Assembly: GCF_000499845.2 (NCBI RefSeq)
Contig: NC_023755.2
Location: 31,583,753-31,647,752 of the forward strand
From: Phaseolus vulgaris
Lineage: Eukaryota; Streptophyta; Magnoliopsida; Fabales; Fabaceae
DNA: 64,000 nt
Direction of reading: 5' to 3'
Shown here: positions 14,102 to 25,739 of the stretch, piece after piece
Position numbering within the stretch: position 1 is the stretch's first letter
How the letters are laid out: each line of letters begins with the position of its first letter
Position numbers and translations under genes: made by a program
Notes under the pieces: generated by a model
Databases searched by the model: none
What the model saw: the letters and a program-made list of their open reading frames with translations, nothing else
What the model was told of the DNA's origin: nothing

Positions 14102-14321
14102 AAGGTGAAATCCATTAAAACACAATTAAAAAACACTTACACAACCACTGTTCTTGAACCCTACAAAAACTTGGCACACCTTGCTGAAAAACCCTATTCC
14201 AACACAAATTTAAGGTGAAATCCACTAAAACACAATTAAAAAACACTTACACAACCACTGTTCTTGAACCCTACAAGAACTTGGCACACCTTGCTGAAAA
14301 ACCCTATTCCAACACAAACAA
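14102..14321. repeat. 110-bp tandem duplication (two copies)
   Basis: Copies 14102-14211 and 14212-14321 both start AAGGTGAAATCCA and run through CTTGGCACACCTTGCTG, differing at only a few positions, so the duplication is recent compared with the age of surrounding repeats. Confidence 0.9.
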
Positions 14322-15824
14322 CTCTTCAATAAACCCTATCAAGAAGAGTCTTACAATCACACTTTACAAGGAATTGAAAGATGAAACAAATACACATGGT
14401 ATGAGAGTTTAGAAAACTGACTTAAACCAGTAGAACAGATTGCACACAATGTGACAGCACCTCCAACCAAGCCTTAGAACCAAGCAAGAACAAGCACAGT
14501 TTCTGGTTTTGAAAATCCTTCGAGAACACGTACTTATTCAATGCAAAACACTCAATCTCTGTTTTAAAACTTGTTTTCTCAACGTTAACTTCAAGTCTGA
14601 AACAACTCTCCTTTTATAAAAACATTTTATAACAGATTTTCAAAAAACAATTAAAACAGTTATAAAAAGAACAGATTGAAAAAAAAAATAGATTTATTTT
14701 CGAGAGCAGTGAGAGATTTTGTTATATGTAGGAGACTTAGTCAAACTCCCTGGTGCAAAGATAAAGCTGTGAAAAAACCATTTAAGAGAAACATGGCACC
14801 AGACTAAAAAGAATCTATTCATTTACAGAAGAACAGATTCATTTTTAAAACGATAACAAGAACTTTTTAACAAGTGAAACACAATTGTTTTGATTTAATG
14901 AAGACTTAGTCAAGATACTTGTTGCATAAAACATGATTTTAAAAAACACTTAATCAAGGCATTAGTTTAAGAAAAGAATCTATTCATTTAGAGAAGAACA
15001 AATTCATTTTCTATGCAGTAAAGAATATTTTTGCAAAACATGTGAAAAACATTTTCATAAAACTTGTGCTTGCTCTTATCACATGGTCAGGGGTTAAGAG
15101 GTGGGTTACCCAGCAAAAAGCCCACTTTAAACAACCTCTAATCTATACCTAGGACATTCTTAAAGCAAATACAAACACTAAGGAAAATTACACATTTGGC
15201 TTCATCAAACACTTTGTCTTGAAGGGACAACATCCATCTTCAACAGAAAGAAGACATATGAAAATTGTTTTAGAGACATAATGGTTTTCATAAAATGAAG
15301 TTTAAATAGTTAATTTTTCTATTTATAAACTTTTTAACTTGAACAATAAACTTTTTAGTCTTCATCTCATCTCATGTTAACTACTTCTACTATTAGACAA
15401 AATAGTTTGATTCTTACACATAATAAAATTAGTTTTTTAAGTTATCATTTTAAAAGAAAAAATATATATAATCCTAAAGTATAGAAAATATCTTTTGAAA
15501 AGGAGATTCTACTTTCTTTATCATCTAATTTTTTAGTATCTTTTATAGAAACTATGAGTTTCACACTTTTTTTTTTAATTAGTAAGCAAAATTTAATTTT
15601 CAATCATTTTCTTTAACGTTACAAACTTTTATGTATACAAGTCAATAATTAATATAACATATAATAATTATTGTATATGTAATATATATATATATATGAT
15701 ATTAAAATATTTATAACATTATTATATATAGATATAAATATTCATTGTTAATTTCATTGTTACCGTCTACAACATTATATGGTTTTGTACCACTTATGAT
15801 TATAATAGTCAACAAACAAAGATG

Positions 15825-16931
15825 TGTTGAACAAGATGCTTTGATGTCTCCAAATCCAAGTGGAAAGCTTGAAGACCCTGTTGATGTGTGTGTGTGTTGT
15901 TTAGTAGTTTGAAACTTGTTAATTCACTCCATAAGATGATCTAAGTTCAATTGAATCTTTACATTTTTGAAAAGATGGGTTTTCTAAAAGGGTGTGAAGT
16001 TTCAACCTGTTGAAATGTCAAATCAACCGGTTGTTTGACACTTAGTGGTTTTTAAAATGTTTGGAAAAGCCTAGCTTTGTTTTGTCTTTGTTGTCAAACA
16101 GAATCAAGCGGTTGTTTCGATAAATCAATTGATTGTTTCTATGAAAACCTTAACAAAAAAAATTATTTCAACTAGTTGATTTGGAAAACAACTTGTTGTT
16201 TTCATAAAAGAATTATGTTAAGTGTTTTAAAATGTTTTAAATTATTCCAACTGATTTTGGTTTTTGATTTAACTGTTTTGACCACTTGATTGAGGTTATA
16301 TAAAGGTTGTTTAATACTCTTTTGTATTAACTAAGAAAGAGAGATTATTGAAAACGTCTTTCAAGACTTCAAAAGCTTTGGATCATCTCAAATGCGTAGA
16401 ATAGGATTGTGTTTTGTATTCTTCTGAACTTAAAGCTTTGAATACCTTGGTGTATTCTATTCTCTTCTTCTTGAATATTGTAGTTTTGTGTGTTTTTGTG
16501 TAGGAAAGTTTCAGAAAGGTGTTTCTGGAAATTGTTGTTTTGCCAAAGAGTGGTATGTGTTCTTTAGAGGCTCAAGATCATCACTCTTGGTGTGTGTTTT
16601 GTAATCTAGGGTTGATTACATAGTGAATTCTCAGCGGTTAGCTGGGGACTGGATGTAGCTCTTGGTTAAGAGTGAACCAGTATAAACATCTTGTGTGATT
16701 CTCTCTATCCCTACACTCATACATTGTTTTAACATTGTTTTAATTTCTGTTGGTATAAACAATCGGTTGTTTCGTGAAAACAATTGGTTGATTTTATGGA
16801 AATAAACTTAAAACAAAAAAATTATTGAGTTGAACAGAAAATCAATTGGTTGATTTTTAGAGCTTTTCAATCTTTGCGAAAATCATTCAAAAACTATTCA
16901 CCCCCTCTTGTTTATGCCTCCAGTTCTAACA
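15825..16931 (+). mobile_element. Solo LTR of an LTR retrotransposon (plus orientation)
   Basis: Starts TGTTGAAC and ends TTCTAACA, with exact five-base target duplications AGATG at 15820-15824 and 16932-16936. Contains a TATA box TATATAAA at 16297-16304, as expected at the U3/R border, and repeated CAACCGGTTG / CAATTGGTTG words in U3 typical of legume LTRs. Near the end is a CACCCCCTCTTG tract. Related to the LTR at 13487-15245 on the opposite strand. No internal region or second LTR is present, so it most likely arose by LTR-LTR recombination. Confidence 0.88.
16297..16304 (+). promoter_or_regulatory. TATA box of the solo LTR
   Basis: TATATAAA in the position expected for the retroelement's own promoter, followed by a pyrimidine/AG-rich leader. 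Confidence 0.55.
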
Positions 16932-16936
16932 AGATG

Positions 16937-19900
16937 AACTAATTTAATTTAAACTTCTTATACATGACATATATCAACACACAATAAACACAATAAATGT
17001 ACATATCATCATACATTTTCACACACAATATATACATCACAAAACTCCCAAATTACACTTTTGTATTGTCAACAAGGTGAAAGTATCCCTTAACAACAAT
17101 TTCAATGAATATATTAAGTTGAAACACCATCAACAAGGTGTGGAATCCTTAGTCACCTTCCTAATAATTTCCATAAGACACATTACTTCTAAGAATGCTC
17201 CACCGAAACTAACATTTACCCCTGGCATGATAATTTATACACCTACTTATCCAAGTATGTTAACCTTCTTTAGCTTCTCACAATGTGATGTATTAATCTA
17301 TGTGATCAAATAACCAATTGAACCGTATTTACTTAATGAGATTATATACTTAACACTCCACCACATATGCCTTTTTCCATATAGGCTCCTCACCACATAG
17401 GTTGATACCACCCCCCACAACATATCACAAAGATACCAATTTATACACACACACATAACCTCATATATACATACCCCATAATGTTCTCACCTTATGATTA
17501 TCATCATATACATATCAACATTATAACATATAATAATTGTATATTTTAAATATACATAATTAACCCATAAATGTATATACAACATATTTAACATTAATTA
17601 TCAATGTAACATGCATAACAATATATATATATACATTCTTATAGCACTATATCCCTTAAGTGAGTGTCCCTCACTTGAGCAACCTCACATCCCATACATA
17701 AGAATAGACAATCTTACTTCAGTGATCACCCATTGCTTAAGCAAGATGCAATTTGACAGTTTAATTCAATTATGTACTTTGTTTTCTCCAACACTCAACT
17801 TGTTCCTTGAGCACCCACTCCCTAATATAAGGCATGATCAATATACATGTGTTGTAATCCTTCCAGCATATTCCAAAGTTTTCTCAGGCTTTCACTAGTG
17901 TTCTTGACTGGAAAGGTTCTACTTGAATGCCCTCAATGTGGTTAGATTCTCCAAAGATCTACAATCCATGCACATCGCCATACACCTCACTCAAGCATTC
18001 AACACATGATGAGTATTAATAGTGAAACTCTTAAATAGTACTAAATAAATAAATGTTTGTAAATAGAATATTATTTTGATTGTAAAATTTAGAAATTAGA
18101 AATTTATTTTCATTTTTTATTTCATTGTAAAAATAGTTACATTTAGAAATTTTGCATTTGGATCTATTAAGCCCAAATAATATAGGGAGTAGAAATAGTA
18201 AAACATAAAGAAAGAAATGCGAACATGAAGACCATCAAGTCCATTTGGGAGTTTTTAATATATAAGATAAAAAAAAGTCAAAAGAGGGTACAACACATGC
18301 AAATGAGTAAGAAAAACATGACTAAGCACGAGAAGCATACTTTTCATTTTAGACCAATTGGAGATTTTCATTTATTTTTTTATTTGAAATTTGAAATTTA
18401 AACTCTTCCTCTTTAAACTTTGTACTTTTCATCCAATTATACAAGGCTACTAGGTTATATTTCATTTTATTTTTAAAATATTTGAATTTCATCTAGGTTT
18501 AGTTTGGGTGACACCCTTGACTATAAATAACCACTCATTTTATTTGTAAATATTTTTTTGGAATATATTGAATGAGAGAATTATTTCTAGAGTGTTTCTA
18601 GAATGTCTTCAAAAGAGATATAATTATCTTTTTCTTGGGTCTTATCTTGAATCATAATATCAAGTAAGAACTCAATTTAACACTTATCTTAAAGAATCTT
18701 CAAGTTGTGTGGTTCCTTCATTGAATCATAAGTTCTTCCTCGTTATATTTTCTCTTTTGTTCCTTTCAATTTTTGAATTGAATTGTTGTTTCCTTGTTCC
18801 AATTTTGTTCATCTTTTATTGCCATGTATATATTCATGTTCTTATATTCTTAGGAATAAGCGTTAACATTTGTATAATCCTATGAATTAAAATCAAGTCC
18901 AGTAACAAACTTTTAAGAAATTATATCCAAAGTGTAACCCCCTGATCCCATTCTCTCTCTACATTTTTTTTCTTTTCCATCTTTCTCATTTTTTTTCTCT
19001 CTGTCTTCTTTATGTTGTTTCCACATAACTCATCTCTTTCAGAATCTGATCATATTCTGCGGTAGTTCATAAGTCAAAAACCATTTCTACTTATTCGATT
19101 TTCAAATATAATAAGTTTCTATTTATTCTAAAAATTCTCTATTTTCTTCATTTTCTTATAATTCTATCATCAATCTTAGTGGGATCAATTGAAAAAATTG
19201 ATCCCTAAAATTTATTAAACTCATACTAAAATTTGGTGATGTTTGGACTCCTTCATCTAGGTCTTTGAATTTTGAATGGCTCTTTTGCTTAATTTGGAAT
19301 AGATAAAATAATAATATAAATAAATAAATTTAATTATTATTCGTATAAAGTCAAATAAAATAATTTAAAACACAATCTATAGAGACACACAATTTGAAAT
19401 ACATAATTTTTTAATACTATTTTACAGAAACTAAGAAATATAATAAATTTCCTTGATTATAACAAAATAAAATAAAATAATAAACTGGTGTTATTAAAAT
19501 TCTAAAAAGTTAGATAAAATAAATCTAACTATTTTTCTAAATTAAAGATGGATAAAAGAAAGAAAAATGTGTAACTTTTTAGAAACAAAACTAATTTAAC
19601 ACATACTATTTTTCTTAGTAGGTATTGTATGACCTTTTTTTTCCTCCCCTATCATTTCTCTACTTGCATATAAAACTCTTCTCTTTTTTTTTTTAATTTT
19701 CTCTATGTTCTCTTTAACCTCATTAATTCTATCTTATCATATTTGTAAAGCCAAACATTTTTATCAGCAAAACAACCTTCAGAGAGGCTTTGAAGTTCCT
19801 AATAACTTATTGTGTGGACGGAAATCTTCTTAGAAGAGAAAAAAAGTTTAAGTAAGAAAATCTACCTTAGATAATCTTGAGTTTGCAAATTTAAAGATAT

Positions 19901-22090
19901 AGTTTTTCCTTTCTAAATTCATGCAACATTACCTTTCTTTGCATGTTAGGTTTAAAGGTCTTGAGTTACATATTGGGTCTAAAGTTATGAGGATTCATGT
20001 AAGAGTAAAACTCTTTAAAGAAAAAAAAAACACTAGTTGTATTTACATCATATGATGTTCTCCAGCAATTTGAGGAATCTAAATAATATTGGTTATCGTT
20101 GCGTATAATATTTTTTAGTTGCATGTTGAGATTGAAATATTTCGGTTACATTTGTGTTTAATGTACTCTAGTTGCATGCAAAACTAAAAAATATTTTTTG
20201 CATGTGCATCTGATATTCCTTAGTAGCATGCAAAATCTGAATAAAGTTAGTTGTTTGTGCGTCTAACGTTTTCCATGATCATGTGAAGTCCATAACCTCC
20301 ATTTTTATTTGTAATACTAGGGTTTTCCCCTTGTTTATCTAAATTTTAGCCTCTATTAAGTCTTAAGATGTATGTATGATGAATTCCCAATTTTGGAAGG
20401 AAGAGTCTTGTGATTTGAGATTGGTGCATATTTCAAAAATATAGGGAGATATATTTATGTGTAAGTATCCACGTGTTAGTACAAAAGGTTTCGTCCAATT
20501 CACTAAGTGAAGGTATCATTTGAGTCACTCTAATGATTATTTCTTCTCATAATTCGCTTAACAAGTGAAAATATCGTTTGATTTCTCCTTATTTAAGTAA
20601 TCTTTTTATGGTCTTTCTGAATGTATGTGTTTTGTGCATATGTATGTTATATATAAAAATTATTAAATTGTGTGCTTGAGTGATTATTGTTTTAGTTAAA
20701 GTATATGACATGCATACACATACATGAAATGACATACTTGTGTATGAGATGTGATGTAACAAAGATTTCTTAACTTTATTGATGGTCTAAGTTACATAGA
20801 TTAAAACATCTAGTGTTGAGAAGCTGAAGAAAATTTATTATATCGTTAGATCTCATGTTCGAGTCTATATTCAATCTACTTTTAATTAATTGAAAAAATC
20901 TAAATCAATTGTATGATTAAACTGGATCTAAATTCAATTAAATCCATAATCACCCCTAATTTCATCTTATTCACTTTTGCTTTTTCTTCTTCTTTCTCTC
21001 TCGTGACCACACACCACATGTATTTCCTTTCTAGTTTAATGTCTTGATTGAGAGAAGAGTACAATATTATCTCATCCTTCCATTTCCTTTCTAATTAGTG
21101 GAAATAAACTAGGTAAGTCTTTTACCATCTACACCTTTCCATCCACAACAATAATGAGCAAATCTAGTGTAAAAATAATGGAGATGACATTAAAGGTATG
21201 AAGACGTTGATGAAAGTAATGAATGTATTGCCTAGAAAAAAAAGTGGAAAAGGTTTTGATGCAAATTATGTGTAATAATACTATACTATTTATATTAATC
21301 CAAGGATTTCAAATAATATGGTAACAATGAGCCACTTACTTCCACCTTGAACTACTAAACCTTATATTTTACTAAAAAAAGCTATAGTTATATATAACCA
21401 TTACTCTTATAAATTTCGTAAAGTAAATATCTAAATGGTCCTTAAAAGATTGAAGTCTTGATTAATTCTTGAACAATTGTTTCATGTAAATGAGTTCTTA
21501 AATTTTTTTTATCAAGCTTATAAGTTTTTTCGTTAGTAAGATTCTTAACAGAAATTCATGTTAGCAGTTAAAGACCATATCGATTGCATCTAAGTCTTTC
21601 TAGTGCACGCAAAATATAGTTCATTATTCAATCCTTCTATGTTAGCAAAAATCAAAGAAGCAACAAGTAAAAACTCAAAGAAATCTAAATCATCCACATA
21701 AGGAATAATTTCATTCCATACAAAGCTTCTATCCTAGCAAAGATTATGCATAGTAGATGAATTAACAATATATCCACCAAATGAAACCAAAATCCATATA
21801 TTTTCTCTTCACCAACCTAGTTAATAATCTTATATCTGAACACATCCCAATACATAGTCACAAAATCACCATCAAGTATTATTACTCTACAACCACTACC
21901 AACACAAGTTCAAATGATTTCAAACTTTAACTTTTAAATATTTCCAAGAAAATTATTAAATGAAAATTAATTTAAAAAATAATTAATTAATTACTATATT
22001 AAATAAATTATAAATTATTTTATAAACTAAAAAATTTATTATAAAAAAATAATTTTAAAAGGAATTTAACCTCTAGTAAGACAACCAAAT
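16937..22090. other. Gene-free spacer with decayed retroelement-like sequence
   Basis: No gene could be supported. About 18140-18930 looks like part of an old LTR: a CTATAAATAA box near 18521 is followed by a T-rich leader ending in AAGTCCAGTAACAAAC, but borders and duplications are not visible. At 19930-20640 are degenerate tandem repeats related in reverse to 6340-6980. Open frames at 17077-17313 and 17611-17898 show no domain. The rest is AT-rich. Confidence 0.5.
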
Positions 22091-22255
22091 AGTAAAGGTT
22101 TTTAAAATCGTGGTAAATATCAACGGGTTTTCTAATAAATCTAAGTAAAGTTTTTTTATTATTTTAATTTTACTATTCTTAATTAAGCTCATCCCTCCCT
22201 TTCACACTCTACAAAACTCAACACTTTATTACTGCAACATGTTCACTCTTCTCCC

Positions 22256-22590
22256 ATGAATTCTCAAAATCCTAATAAAAGAAATTCCCTCTAGCAAATG
22301 ATTCTAACCTCAATGCTCCCTCACCTCTCCTCAATTTCAATCATTCATCCTCTTTGCAAACCATACTCTACCCCTCCATCGATTACAACGACCTCGTTAA
22401 GAACCTCTTCCCCCAGGATGCCTCCGCTACTAGCTCTCCCTCCACATTTTCTAAGGCCGACAAGAAGATCCTTCTCCGCATCTCGGAATTCTCGTTTCGC
22501 GTCACCAAGGACTTTGATCCTAGGGAGGAGGAAGAGTATATGCTCAGCGGTTTGGTGCCTCGGGTCTCTTTGGTTCCTCTCTTGTTTAAG
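22256..22590 (+). pseudogene. ERD7-like senescence/dehydration-associated protein fragment
   Basis: Starts MNSQNPNKRNSL, then a TAG stop at 22292 and a frame change. The next frame continues with SNLNAPSPLLNFNHSSSL, then YPSIDYNDLVKNLFPQD, the conserved N-terminus of plant ERD7 (spartin/senescence domain) proteins. After ILLRI the sequence jumps to FSFRVTKDFDPREEEE, a motif normally about 70-80 residues further on, so an internal deletion has joined two parts. The senescence domain itself is missing. The GC-richer codon use contrasts with the AT-rich surroundings. It cannot encode a working protein. Family identity is recalled from motif order, not from a search. Confidence 0.72.
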
Positions 22591-22813
22591 GATATTTTGT
22601 TATTTTTCTTGTATTTTTTGTTATTTTTCTTGTATTTTTTTTATTGTACACAATATTTATTACAACATAGATGGAATTGGTTGATGTTAATCAGAATGAA
22701 TGAGGTTTTTATGGAAGTAGATTATTAATATAGTTACGATATAGTAGGTTATTACTTTCTTTTAACTTGTTGTCTCTTGAGGCTAATGATTCTAAGAGGT
22801 TTGTTGTTTGCAG

Positions 22814-22945
22814 GTTATGGATATCCACCACTTAGAAAATATGCAATTGGCATGTTTTTCTTGCCTACATCCTACATTCGCAGATAGGAATGCAAAAGTG
22901 TATTTCAAAAGTCGCAGATAGGAATGCAAAAGTGTATTTCAAAAG
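22814..22945 (+). pseudogene. Single-exon fragment of NADH-dependent glutamate synthase (GOGAT)
   Basis: An exon-like block follows a T-rich tract and TTTGCAG at 22807-22813 and ends at a GTAACT donor. It reads YGYPPLRKYAIGMFFLPTS, matching the N-terminal amidotransferase region of plant NADH-GOGAT (family pattern ELPPPGKYAVGMFFLPT), then an in-frame TAG and a diverged CKSVFQK piece. A 34-base tandem duplication (22878-22911, 22912-22945) disrupts the end. The rest of the very large enzyme is absent here. It lies 220 bases after the ERD7-like fragment on the same strand. Confidence 0.65.
22878..22945. repeat. 34-bp perfect tandem duplication
   Basis: Two consecutive copies starting TCGCAGATAGGAATGC, inside the GOGAT-like exon fragment; they shift its frame. 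Confidence 0.95.
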
Positions 22946-23189
22946 GTAACTTAATTTTGTAATTTCCTGGTGTTTGTATTTCAAGATCGCTAGAAGTAAT
23001 GGTGTTCAAAAAACCGTTAGAAAGTAATTGTTATTTCAGGGGTTAGTAAAAATCGTCAGTTATCCATCAACGACGTTGAATCTTCTAGAAGAAAAGCAAA
23101 ACATTGGTAACTCACTTAGCATGGGTTAAAGCCTCCGTAAATGCTAGATGTAACTCCATTAAAAATCATTTTTCTTGTAGTGGTTAGTG

Positions 23190-23815
23190 GTATCTAAAGT
23201 AGTTTATATTATTAATAAAATTTTATAAACTAATTTCTAAATTGGTATCTAATTAGCTACCACTTAGCTTAAATTATAAAGTGACAGCTAATTAGATATT
23301 AATTTAAAAATTATTTTATAAATATATCACTACAAGAAAATCATAAAATAAAAACCAATTTTAGAGACCAAAAATAATTTGTTACTATAATGACTAAATT
23401 AGAAACCATTTTAGAGACTAAACAAATTTGGTTTCTAAATTAGTTTCTATTATTGTTAAATGGTTTCTAAATTGGTATCTAATTAGCAACCAAGGTTTTT
23501 GCTACCAAATTTAAAAACTAAATAATTGGTAGTTAAAACCTTAATAGCTAATTAGATACCAATTTAAAAACCATTTAACAATAATGTAAACTAATTTAGA
23601 AACCAATTTTTTTTAGTTTATAAAATGGTCTCTTATTTAGTTACTATTACAACTAATTTATTTCATGTTTTTCTTGTAGTGTATTAATAACAAAATCTTT
23701 TTTAAATACCAATAATTTTTTAGCCAGTAAAATAATATTTAATTTAATCAATAATTAATTATTTATCTCTAAATTTAGTTTTTATTTAATAATATTACCA
23801 TTACCACCCATCACA
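23190..23815. repeat. Old CACTA-MITE copy split by a younger one
   Basis: Flanking halves 23190-23327 and 23685-23815 carry diverged versions of the family blocks (TTGGTATCTAATTAGCTACC on the left, TTTTTAGCCAGTAAAATAAT and TCAATAATTAATTA on the right) in the correct order around the insertion at 23328-23681. Confidence 0.6.
23328..23681. mobile_element. Intact CACTA-type MITE (354 bp)
   Basis: Left terminus CACTACAAGAAAA and right terminus TTTTTCTTGTAGTG form terminal inverted repeats, and the three-base target duplication TAT flanks both sides (23325-23327, 23682-23684), as expected for CACTA transposition. The interior is largely self-complementary (TTAGAAACCATTTTAGAGAC against GTTTATAAAATGGTCTC). 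There is no coding capacity, so mobilisation would need a transposase elsewhere. Confidence 0.9.
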
Positions 23816-24520
23816 TTATATCCGTAACTAGATATTTACTAAAAAAAAAATTTACACTCAAATCAACAAACTAAAACAAATTGCTCTAAAAAAATTCAAA
23901 GATTTTTTTCATTCTTATTTTTTTCTCTCTTCTACAAAATATAAATCTTCTTTTCTTTAGAGTATTTTTTTAGGCCATGTTTCCGATTTGACAACCTCAA
24001 AAGAATTATTTTTTTCTAAATATCACCATGAAAATTAATGGAAGGACATAATACATTATAACAAAAAAAAAATTAAAAAAATATTCAAGAAGTCAACCTC
24101 TCAATTTTTTTACACCAAATTATATTCACTAATAACTTAAATAATCATTACTATTATAAATTTCAAAAGAATACAATCAATAACCTAAACGTGAGCGCCC
24201 AAACTTAAGGGAAAAAGGCAAACCCTTTTTTCGACTTAGTTGTCACGGACAGGAAACAATATTTATTTTATAAATTGAATCGGTAAGATAAACTTTGATT
24301 TATATTTTATAAAAACTTGATTTAAAACAAGATATAAGAAATTCTGAGAATAATCAAAAGTTGCCAAAATCATGTTTCTTTGGGAAACTGTAACACTCAA
24401 ACCATTATTGTTCTAAATCGGCGTTCCACTTCATCTTACCGATGCTGAATGAAATGCCAACATCGAATTATTTTGATTTTCTAGAGAGAGAGGCATAATT
24501 TAGAGGAAGAGAAAGAATGA
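23816..24520. other. AT-rich spacer, 3' flank of the small membrane protein gene
   Basis: No gene seen. The part from about 24490 to 24635 is probably 3' untranslated sequence of the minus-strand gene that starts at 25031. Confidence 0.5.
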
Positions 24521-24635
24521 AATATAAACGGTCAATAATAGTAACTAATCCAATGAATCACAAGAATAGGAAAATCCCAAGAAATTAAAAAAGGGCAAAG
24601 AGCCCAACAATTGCTACAAATGAATGAAAAAGTGT

Positions 24636-25031
24636 CTAGCAAGGAATTTGTCGAGTGAACCATCTCAGAACTTTCACTGGAAGCTTTACCAGACTCACAG
24701 CCAAATTCGCCAATCCCGCGCAGCAAATGCAACATGGACACAAACAACTCAATATAGATCTGCACAGTTCCCATCACCACAATCAAAATTCACACAAATT
24801 GGGGCAAAACTAAGAAAATTCATAAAACACAACAAAACAATGACGATAACCCAGATACTGTTTACTCTTAGAAAACCAACCAGAAAAAAGATAGGAAATT
24901 TGAGAGAGAGAAAAGTCATACCCAAAAACCCAGATAACAGCACCAACAAGAGATAAAATCAAGGCCAAGAGAGCAAAGGGCAATCCGATCAAGAAACCAA
25001 GTGGCCTACATTCGCAACCTTCTTCTCCCAT
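24636..25031 (-). CDS. Small Cys-rich transmembrane protein (77 aa), plant-conserved
   Basis: Two exons on the minus strand: 25031-24922 (110 nt) and 24759-24636 (124 nt), joined across a 162-nt intron with GTATGA donor and GTGCAG acceptor; together exactly 77 codons plus TAG. The protein starts [14 protein letters not shown], has one strongly hydrophobic segment at residues 11-36, then a Cys cluster CLCPCCICC at about residues 42-50, and ends in a basic amphipathic tail ([13 protein letters not shown]). The Cys cluster next to the membrane suggests palmitoylation or metal binding, but this is inference. I recall close full-length relatives across flowering plants annotated only as transmembrane or hypothetical proteins. 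No enzyme motif is visible. Confidence 0.88.
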
Positions 25032-25122
25032 GATGTCTCTGTACTTCTCTCTGCAGTTTCTTTCTGAAATTGACTTGCTTCTGTGAATGTGAAGAAAAAA
25101 TAAGGAGAAGTGATATTTTGGC

Positions 25123-25128
25123 TATATA
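25123..25128 (-). promoter_or_regulatory. Putative TATA box of the 77-aa membrane protein gene
   Basis: TATATA about 92 bases upstream of the start codon at 25031 in the minus orientation; spacing allows a leader of about 60 bases. Confidence 0.45.
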
Positions 25129-25538
25129 ACCGAATAAGCGTGTGGTATCGTGTTGTGTTGATTTTTCAAATTAGATTTTGAAGAGAGACACCGTCACGCG
25201 TACGACCATTTCTACGCACGATGATAATAACGAGTAGCGTCTTCGAACATTCACTTGTGGACACAAATACCCTCCGCGAACTTTTGCCAATTTATGCGTC
25301 ACCCATTAGGGTTGTTGGGTTAGTTTTGGTATTTCAGTCTCTGGAAGTTTCCTTGTGTGGTTCATGGACTGCATTCACATCGTTGGTTGTTGGCCGTCTT
25401 CTTACTTCCTTCTGCCTTACAACCAACTTCACCTTTCTATGTTATCCTATTATTTTCTTATTTCTTCCATTCATATTCTCCATCTCATTTTTTAAACATC
25501 ATTTTATATTTCTTTTGTTAAAGTTGAAGTCATGTTTA

Positions 25539-25574
<36 letters not shown>

Positions 25575-25739
25575 TTTCTTATTTAAATAATTTAAATAAA
25601 CCAAGTTTATGTTGGAAACTACAACTTTACTCTTAAACAAAGATTTAAATAGGCCAAGGTGCCCACCATTCATGGCAAACAGGCAATTTTTCCTACACCT
25701 CCATGATTTTCCCATAGTTTCAAAAATTTTGAAAGTATC

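Larger units (their letters stand above)
13487..15245 (-). mobile_element. Solo LTR of an LTR retrotransposon (minus orientation)
   Basis: Begins TGTTGGGTTC and ends CTTCAACA, and is bounded by exact five-base duplications GAAAG at 13482-13486 and 15246-15250. Read on the minus strand it runs TGTTGAAG to GAACCCAACA, the TG...CA borders of an LTR. A TATA-like TATAAAAGG lies at about 14611-14620 on that strand, with a U5-like stretch homologous to the LTR at 15825-16931 (GACTAGATGTA and GAATCAGTATAA blocks). No internal domain, primer site or polyprotein is present. Contains a 110-bp tandem duplication and a 23-base G run. Superfamily cannot be told from the LTR alone. Confidence 0.85.
22090..23182 (+). 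mobile_element. Probable CACTA-type element remnant carrying captured gene fragments
   Basis: The right border is TTTTCTTGTAGTG at 23170-23182, the inverse of the CACTACAAGAAAA terminus seen at 23328. The preceding 200 bases hold short related words (TTAGTAAAAATCGTC, GGGTTAAAGCCTCCGTAAA) resembling CACTA subterminal repeats; AAATCGTGGTAAATATCAACG near 22110 may be the left counterpart. A matching left CACTA terminus is not visible, so the left end is arbitrary. Between them lie fragments of two unrelated host genes in the same orientation. Confidence 0.5.

Noticed and set aside
22298..22684. 128-codon plus-strand frame
   Set aside because: Overlaps the ERD7-like fragment in a different frame; only the other frame matches a protein family.
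25221..25586. 121-codon plus-strand frame ending in an AT microsatellite
   Set aside because: No recognisable motif, hydrophobic low-complexity end, and poly-IY from the microsatellite.
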